Source: Desulfoluna butyratoxydans | Lineage (GTDB): Bacteria; Desulfobacterota; Desulfobacteria; Desulfobacterales; Desulfolunaceae | DNA: 64,000 nt | Assembly (NCBI RefSeq): GCF_900699765.1 | Contig: NZ_CAADHO010000001.1 | Coordinates: 62,001 to 126,000 of the forward strand | Direction of reading: 5' to 3' | In this document: piece after piece, positions 59,767-64,000 of the stretch | How positions within the stretch are numbered: the first letter of the stretch is position 1 | Layout: every line of letters begins with the position of its first letter | Notes under the pieces: model-generated | Told to the model about the DNA's origin: nothing | Seen by the model: only the letters and a program-made list of their open reading frames with translations | Databases searched by the model: none | Position numbers and translations under genes: made by a program

Positions 59767-60303
59767 ATGAGACGAATTACCCTTTTATCCGCAGCCATTC
59801 TGGTGATGCTGGGGTCCACGGCCCTGGCAGAGAGCGGGCCTTCATTCAGGATATCCGCAGGGCCCACCATGCTCTTTGACCCATCAACCCAGGAGGCGGG
59901 CTTAGGCGGCCACGTGACCCTGGGGTACCAGGTGGCATCTGCCTGGGAGATTGAGCTCTACGGCGCAACCAGTGACCACTTTGAAATGGAAAACAACCTG
60001 ACAAGGGGAGATGCCTCTATTTCCCTGGTGACCCTGGGCGGACGCTACCTCTCCTCCTTCAGCGGAAAAACCAGGGGCTTTATCGCCTTTGGGGCCGGGG
60101 TCATGGAAATTGAAGCCGAGGACGCGCCCTCCGGGGAGGACGACACCCAAAGCGGCGGAATCGGACGGTTCGGGGTCGGCATCGACCACGCCTTCATCCC
60201 CAACCTGGGGGTCACCTTCGGCGCCGGGTTCAACCGGGGCTTCGGGGACACGGACGAGGTGGTTCTCTACGACCTGACCTTTTCTGTGTTCTGCGCGTTT
60301 TAG
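59767..60303 (+). CDS. Small outer-membrane beta-barrel protein, paralogue 2
   Basis: 178 residues: signal peptide MRRITLLSAAILVMLGSTALA, then GPSFRISAGPTMLFDPSTQEAGLGGHVTLGYQV and ending FSVFCAF with C-terminal Phe. Same length and architecture as paralogue 1 on the opposite strand. NLTRGDASISLVTLGGRYLSSF and RFGVGIDHAFIPNLGVTFGAGFNRGFG are shared segments. Function unknown; likely a small pore or structural barrel. Confidence 0.82.
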   Translation: MRRITLLSAAILVMLGSTALAESGPSFRISAGPTMLFDPSTQEAGLGGHVTLGYQVASAWEIELYGATSDHFEMENNLTRGDASISLVTLGGRYLSSFSGKTRGFIAFGAGVMEIEAEDAPSGEDDTQSGGIGRFGVGIDHAFIPNLGVTFGAGFNRGFGDTDEVVLYDLTFSVFCAF

Positions 60304-60730
60304 GGGCTCCCATCGCCTGACGCCCCAGAAAAAAACACCTCGGGTCCAAGGAAGGCCCGGCCGTTGCAGGCACCCACCTCGGCCGGGCCTGACGGGCCCC
60401 TTGCACACCTTTGGCACCCTCCATGAAAAAACGGGATGGCGGCCGGGGTATCCTTGCGCCTAAATAGTCCATATGTTAAATATACCCTTTTCCCAACATT
60501 ATCCGCCCGCCCCAGGCCGCCGATCACCTGTGTGACCACGTCGCACAGCCCGGTGTCCGCCGTGTAAAGGCCACCGACAGGCCCGGACCGTCCCCGTGCC
60601 GAAGCCTGTACCGAGCCCTGCGGGTCGAGCCGTGGGAAACAGGTAACGCCCGCACCTCGCAGAGGCCTTACCCACGACCCGAAGCCAGAACGACAACGCG
60701 CTGAATACGATCTTTGAAAAGGCCCCATGA
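60304..60730. other. Intergenic region with GC hairpin
   Basis: 427 bp without a gene. GGCCCGGCCG (60354-60363) and CGGCCGGGCC (60380-60389) form a 10-bp stem; no T-tract follows, so it is at best an mRNA end structure for the barrel gene. Confidence 0.5.
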
Positions 60731-61750
60731 ATGAAGATTTTTGCCTCCTGTCTCTCGACCCTGCTCCTGATGCCCTTACTTTTCACCGCACAGCTGGCTT
60801 CAGCAGCCGAAGACAGCGTCTCCCCCGACTTCGGTCCGGGAATCCTCAACATACGCTCCCAGTCCATTGCCCAGAGCTTCCGCCTGACCCTGCCCCTCAT
60901 GGTGCCCGGTGACATCCCCCGCGGATGGCAGGTCTTCTCCCAGGCCACCTGGACCAATGTGTGGGCAGAAGACCCAACATACCTTCTGGACTACGAAATG
61001 CTGGACACCACCCTCGGCTTCAGCTACGGCATCAGCGACCGCTTCGGGGTCTCGGTGGTCATGGACAACAGGAGATACTTCGGCGGGGAGATGGACGGGT
61101 TCATCCAGGGATTTCACGATGCGGCGGGGATCGGACAGAACGGCAGGGACAATTACAGCAAGGGCCGTTCCGCCATCACGATCTTCGACCCTGCCACCGG
61201 AAACGTGGTGGAAGAGAGGTCCCCGGGGGACCTGAACAACACAGGGGTCAGCCTTTTGGTCAACTACACCCTGCTCCACAGCCACCCCTTGCTGCCGGAC
61301 GTCAATATCTACGGAGTGGCCCGATACGCCTTTGAAACGGCAGATATCATCTCACACGGAGACGAGGTGGACACAGGGGCAGGGATTGGTTTCGCCAAGC
61401 AGGTGCTCCCCGGGATCCACGCTTACGGCATCCTCGGGTACACCCTCTACGGCAGCCAGGAGGCGTCGGCAAAAGAGATCATCGACCTGAAAAGCTACCA
61501 GGTCACCGGCCTGTTTGCCCTTGCCTGGCAGGCCACGCCAAAACTCAGCGCCGTGGGCCAGTACCTCTATTCCTCCTCGGTGGTGGAGAAAATCGGAGGG
61601 TTGAAGGAATCGTCCCACGAGGTCCACCTAGGGCTCAAGTACAAGGTATCCCCCCGCACCGGCCTGAATGTCTCCCTCATCGAAAACATCATCACCATGG
61701 ACAACAGCCCGGATTTCGGGCTTCATGTGGGCTGGTTCATGCGGCTGTGA
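60731..61750 (+). CDS. DUF3187-family outer-membrane protein
   Basis: 339 residues: signal peptide MKIFASCLSTLLLMPLLFTAQLASA, then a beta-rich barrel with GPGILNIRSQSIAQSFRLTLP, the conserved DYEMLDTTLGFSYGISDRFGVSVVMDNRRYFGG and SSHEVHLGLKYKVSPRTGLNVSLIENI of DUF3187, ending in FGLHVGWFMRL. DUF3187 proteins have no known role. With the two barrels upstream this makes three predicted outer-membrane proteins in a row. Start as ATG 60731 because it gives the signal peptide; an ATG four bases earlier is out of frame. Confidence 0.8.
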   Translation: MKIFASCLSTLLLMPLLFTAQLASAAEDSVSPDFGPGILNIRSQSIAQSFRLTLPLMVPGDIPRGWQVFSQATWTNVWAEDPTYLLDYEMLDTTLGFSYGISDRFGVSVVMDNRRYFGGEMDGFIQGFHDAAGIGQNGRDNYSKGRSAITIFDPATGNVVEERSPGDLNNTGVSLLVNYTLLHSHPLLPDVNIYGVARYAFETADIISHGDEVDTGAGIGFAKQVLPGIHAYGILGYTLYGSQEASAKEIIDLKSYQVTGLFALAWQATPKLSAVGQYLYSSSVVEKIGGLKESSHEVHLGLKYKVSPRTGLNVSLIENIITMDNSPDFGLHVGWFMRL

Positions 61751-61922
61751 TCCCCCGGGCAGTGACAGGGGCAAAAAAGTCTGATTTGGCCTCTTTTTTG
61801 TCAATTCTGCCCCTTCCACAAGCATGGTGCCTTTGCATATCATTCATTCTGGAATGGAGCCGCAAGCATTTGCCACCCCAGTGGTAACACACACCAGGGC
61901 AAGACATGTCAAAGGAGACACC

Positions 61923-63008
61923 ATGGACATCTACGAACAACTTCGGCAACGACTGGCCACAAACCCTGTGGGTGCACCGCCTTCAGAGGCGTTTGATGAG
62001 ATCCTGCGCATTTTGTTCACCCCCGATGAAGCAACACTGGCCCTGTCGCTCACCTTCCTCCCCCAGCCCGTGGACCAGATTACCGATAAAACAGGCCTCC
62101 CCATGGAAACGGTTCGGGATACCTGTGAAACCATGGCAGACAAGGGGGTGATTTTCAGTCGCGAAAAAAAAGGGGACATGGGCTATTGCCTGCTCCCTGC
62201 GATTCCCGGCCTGTTTGAGTTCCCTTTCATGGGCGGCGGGGGCACCCCCATGCATGAGCGTCTTGGGAGCCTGTGGGAGACCTACCACATGGAGAGCCAG
62301 GGCATGGAGTTCGCCTCAAGCCCGACGCCCCTGATGCGTGTCCTGCCCGTGGAAGAGACGGTCACCGGCCACGACGAGGTCCTGCCCTATGAGGTCATTA
62401 CCCGCATGATGGAGAAGAACCATACTTTTGCCCTGGCCGAATGCGCCTGCCGGGTCTCCAGAGGCGAGGAGGCCTGCGACAAGCCCACCGATGTCTGCCT
62501 GCTCTTTGACGGCATGGCCCGCTTTCTCATCGACCGGAAGCACGCCCGGGAGATCACGCGGGAAGAGGCCCATGCCACCCTGCTCCGGGCAGAAGAAGCC
62601 GGCCTTGTGCACACCACCAACAACAGCCAGGACCGCCTGAACCTCATCTGCAACTGCTGTGGATGCTGCTGCACCATCCTCACCTGCCGCACCAAGCTCG
62701 ATGCCCCCCACCCCTTCTCCACCTCACAATGGTTTGCCCGGGTGGACGAAACCGAGTGCACGGGCTGCGGAATCTGTGCCGATGAGAGGTGCATGCTGGG
62801 TGCCATCGATACCTCCGGGGACACCGCATCCATCGACGAGAAAAAATGCATCGGTTGCGGCCTGTGCGTCTCATCCTGTCCCGCAGAGGCAATCTCCATG
62901 AACAAACGGGCCACGCCCCCGCCGCTCCCCGAGACCGGCTCACAGCTGGGAAGCCAGGTCCTGATGGAAAAAGGGCGCCTTGAGGCGTTTATCGAGATGA
63001 ATACCTGA
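61923..63008 (+). CDS. Winged-helix 4Fe-4S ferredoxin-domain protein with NCCGCCC cluster
   Basis: 361 residues. An N-terminal winged-helix-like region (LSLTFLPQPVDQITDKTGLPMETVRDTCETMADKGVIFSREKKGDMGYCLL) precedes a Cys-rich centre (AECACRVSRGEEACDKPTDVCLLF, ICNCCGCCCTIL) and two C-terminal ferredoxin motifs (CTGCGICADERCMLGAI, CIGCGLCVSSCPAEAI). The layout matches a group of Fe-S proteins in anaerobes, of unknown function, sometimes linked to redox sensing or corrinoid reactivation. AAAGGAGACACC precedes 61923; the longer frame is rejected. Confidence 0.82.
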   Translation: MDIYEQLRQRLATNPVGAPPSEAFDEILRILFTPDEATLALSLTFLPQPVDQITDKTGLPMETVRDTCETMADKGVIFSREKKGDMGYCLLPAIPGLFEFPFMGGGGTPMHERLGSLWETYHMESQGMEFASSPTPLMRVLPVEETVTGHDEVLPYEVITRMMEKNHTFALAECACRVSRGEEACDKPTDVCLLFDGMARFLIDRKHAREITREEAHATLLRAEEAGLVHTTNNSQDRLNLICNCCGCCCTILTCRTKLDAPHPFSTSQWFARVDETECTGCGICADERCMLGAIDTSGDTASIDEKKCIGCGLCVSSCPAEAISMNKRATPPPLPETGSQLGSQVLMEKGRLEAFIEMNT

Positions 63009-63115
63009 TCGAAAACACCCGGGCACGGGGGACAGTGTTTGTAACAGCCCGCCCCCAAAGCGACCAGAGTGGTATCGATCAGACAAAATATGTCCCCTTC
63101 ACCCAAAGGACTCCC

Positions 63116-64000
63116 ATGGCACACATCACCCTGCTTGCCGCCACAGGCTGTGCGACCTCCTGCATCACCGGCGTCATCGACGCCCTGTCCATCGCCAACC
63201 GGTGGCAGGCCCTCTCCGGGGAAAACGGCTCCCACGGGCAGCCGCTTTTCCACTGGGACATCGTCTCCAGGGACGGACTCACCGTGCAGGGAGAAAACAG
63301 GGTCCGCATCGAGCCGCACCACGCCATGGATGATGTGACGGCTACCGATCTTATCCTCATCCCCGGGTTCATTGCGCCCGCCCATGTGACCCACAAGCCG
63401 CCTGCCGAACTGATCACCTGGATCCGGGACTGGCATAAGCGGGGCGCCATCATCGCCGCAACCTGCACAGGCTCGTTTCTCCTGGCGGAAACCGGCCTCC
63501 TTGACGGAAAGGAGGCCACCACCAACTGGGTCTTTGCGCGGTACTTCAAAAAGCGCTACCCCAACGTCAGGCTCCTGCCGGAGCGCCTTTTCACCAAAGA
63601 CGACCGCCTGATATGCACCGGGGCCACCTCCGCCTACATGGACCTTTGCATGTACCTGATCAAGACATTCGGCTCCGAAGAGCTTGCCGCCACGTGTGCC
63701 AAGGGGCTGCTCCTGGACCCGAACCGGTCGAGTCAGTCCCCTTTTTTCATCTTCGACTACCACAAGGCCCATTCAGACCCCACGGTGCTCAAGGCCCAGA
63801 CCCTCATGGAAACCCACTACCCCCATCCCCTCTCCATGGAAACCCTGGCCTCGGAGCTGGCCATCAGCCCGCGCCACTTTGTCCGACGGTTTAAAACCGC
63901 CACAGGGGAGACGCCCCTGACCTACCTCCAGCGGATTCGCATCGAAGCGGCCAAACAGACCCTTGAAACCACCTCCGAGCCCATCGACGTCATCACGCGA
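63116..64000 (+). CDS. GlxA-family AraC-type regulator (DJ-1/PfpI plus AraC), 3' truncated by window end
   Basis: 295 codons inside the window, frame still open at 64000. The N-terminal DJ-1/PfpI-like domain (HITLLAATGCATSCITGVIDAL, ATDLILIPGFI, IIAATCTGSFLLAETGLLDGKEATTNW) is followed by an AraC helix-turn-helix beginning LSMETLASELAISPRHFVRRFKTATGETP. CTG in AATCTGSF stands where DJ-1 family has the nucleophilic Cys. These regulators act on quaternary amine or amino acid catabolism in several bacteria; target here unknown. AAAGGA precedes the ATG. It does not appear as a closed frame because the stop is beyond the window. Confidence 0.88.
   Translation, partial: MAHITLLAATGCATSCITGVIDALSIANRWQALSGENGSHGQPLFHWDIVSRDGLTVQGENRVRIEPHHAMDDVTATDLILIPGFIAPAHVTHKPPAELITWIRDWHKRGAIIAATCTGSFLLAETGLLDGKEATTNWVFARYFKKRYPNVRLLPERLFTKDDRLICTGATSAYMDLCMYLIKTFGSEELAATCAKGLLLDPNRSSQSPFFIFDYHKAHSDPTVLKAQTLMETHYPHPLSMETLASELAISPRHFVRRFKTATGETPLTYLQRIRIEAAKQTLETTSEPIDVITR

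Overview
The window is GC-rich bacterial chromosome from a Gram-negative anaerobe, most likely a sulfate-reducing Desulfobacterota (former Deltaproteobacteria) of the Desulfobacteraceae type. That placement is inferred from a CCG-domain (HdrD/DsrK-like) Fe-S oxidoreductase, two genes read through an in-frame TGA as selenocysteine, a PEP-CTERM protein, and very numerous small intergenic repeats capped by GCCTCCGGCGG. No species can be named from the sequence alone.

Layout. 1-3.7 kb: end of the division and cell-wall cluster (murB end, ftsQ, ftsA, ftsZ). 4-9.3 kb: peroxiredoxin, a YkgJ-type cysteine cluster protein, a ZnuCB-type metal ABC transporter, and an AGCS sodium/amino-acid symporter behind a long structured leader. 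9.4-16.3 kb: YciH/SUI1, a lipoprotein joining a HAD-like domain to a glycerophosphodiesterase, RsmC-like and RsuA-type rRNA enzymes, and EpmA, with a dense patch of repeats at 13.5-15.4 kb. 16.3-32 kb: a self-contained phage-tail locus. 32-47 kb: a histone-deacetylase-like enzyme with a hydantoinase/oxoprolinase homologue, an enoyl-CoA hydratase, VanZ, the selenocysteine CCG protein, two tandem tRNA-Met genes, DUF1992, Ddl, a PurD-PurE fusion, TsaC, tRNA-Leu, and a LysR/APC-permease divergent pair. 47-64 kb: PEP-CTERM protein, glycosyltransferase 9, selenocysteine Prx-like protein, pirin, a four-gene envelope operon (LTA-synthase-type transferase, PAP2 phosphatase, response regulator, histidine kinase), a hydrolase, a ThiF-type enzyme, two paralogous small outer-membrane barrels, DUF3187, a winged-helix ferredoxin and the start of a GlxA-type regulator.

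The main accessory system is the tail locus. An S24-type self-cleaving repressor and a divergent Mor-family activator face each other across two palindromic operator candidates. Downstream come a gp25-like (DUF2730) gene and a gp37-like gene of phage Mu type, then a complete contractile-tail set in phage P2 order (V, W, J, I, fibre, fibre chaperone, FI, FII, E/E', tape measure, U, X, D), including a programmed -1 frameshift signal in E. No terminase, portal, capsid, integrase or recognisable lysis gene is present, so it resembles an R-type tailocin. The locus is bracketed by two tandem arrays built on the same repeat core, and its fibre region holds an AT-richer cassette.

The second theme is selenium. 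Two genes look interrupted by TGA, but in each the TGA stands where the family has a catalytic or metal-binding cysteine, homology continues in frame, and a bacterial-SECIS-like hairpin with a GG apical loop follows at the expected distance.
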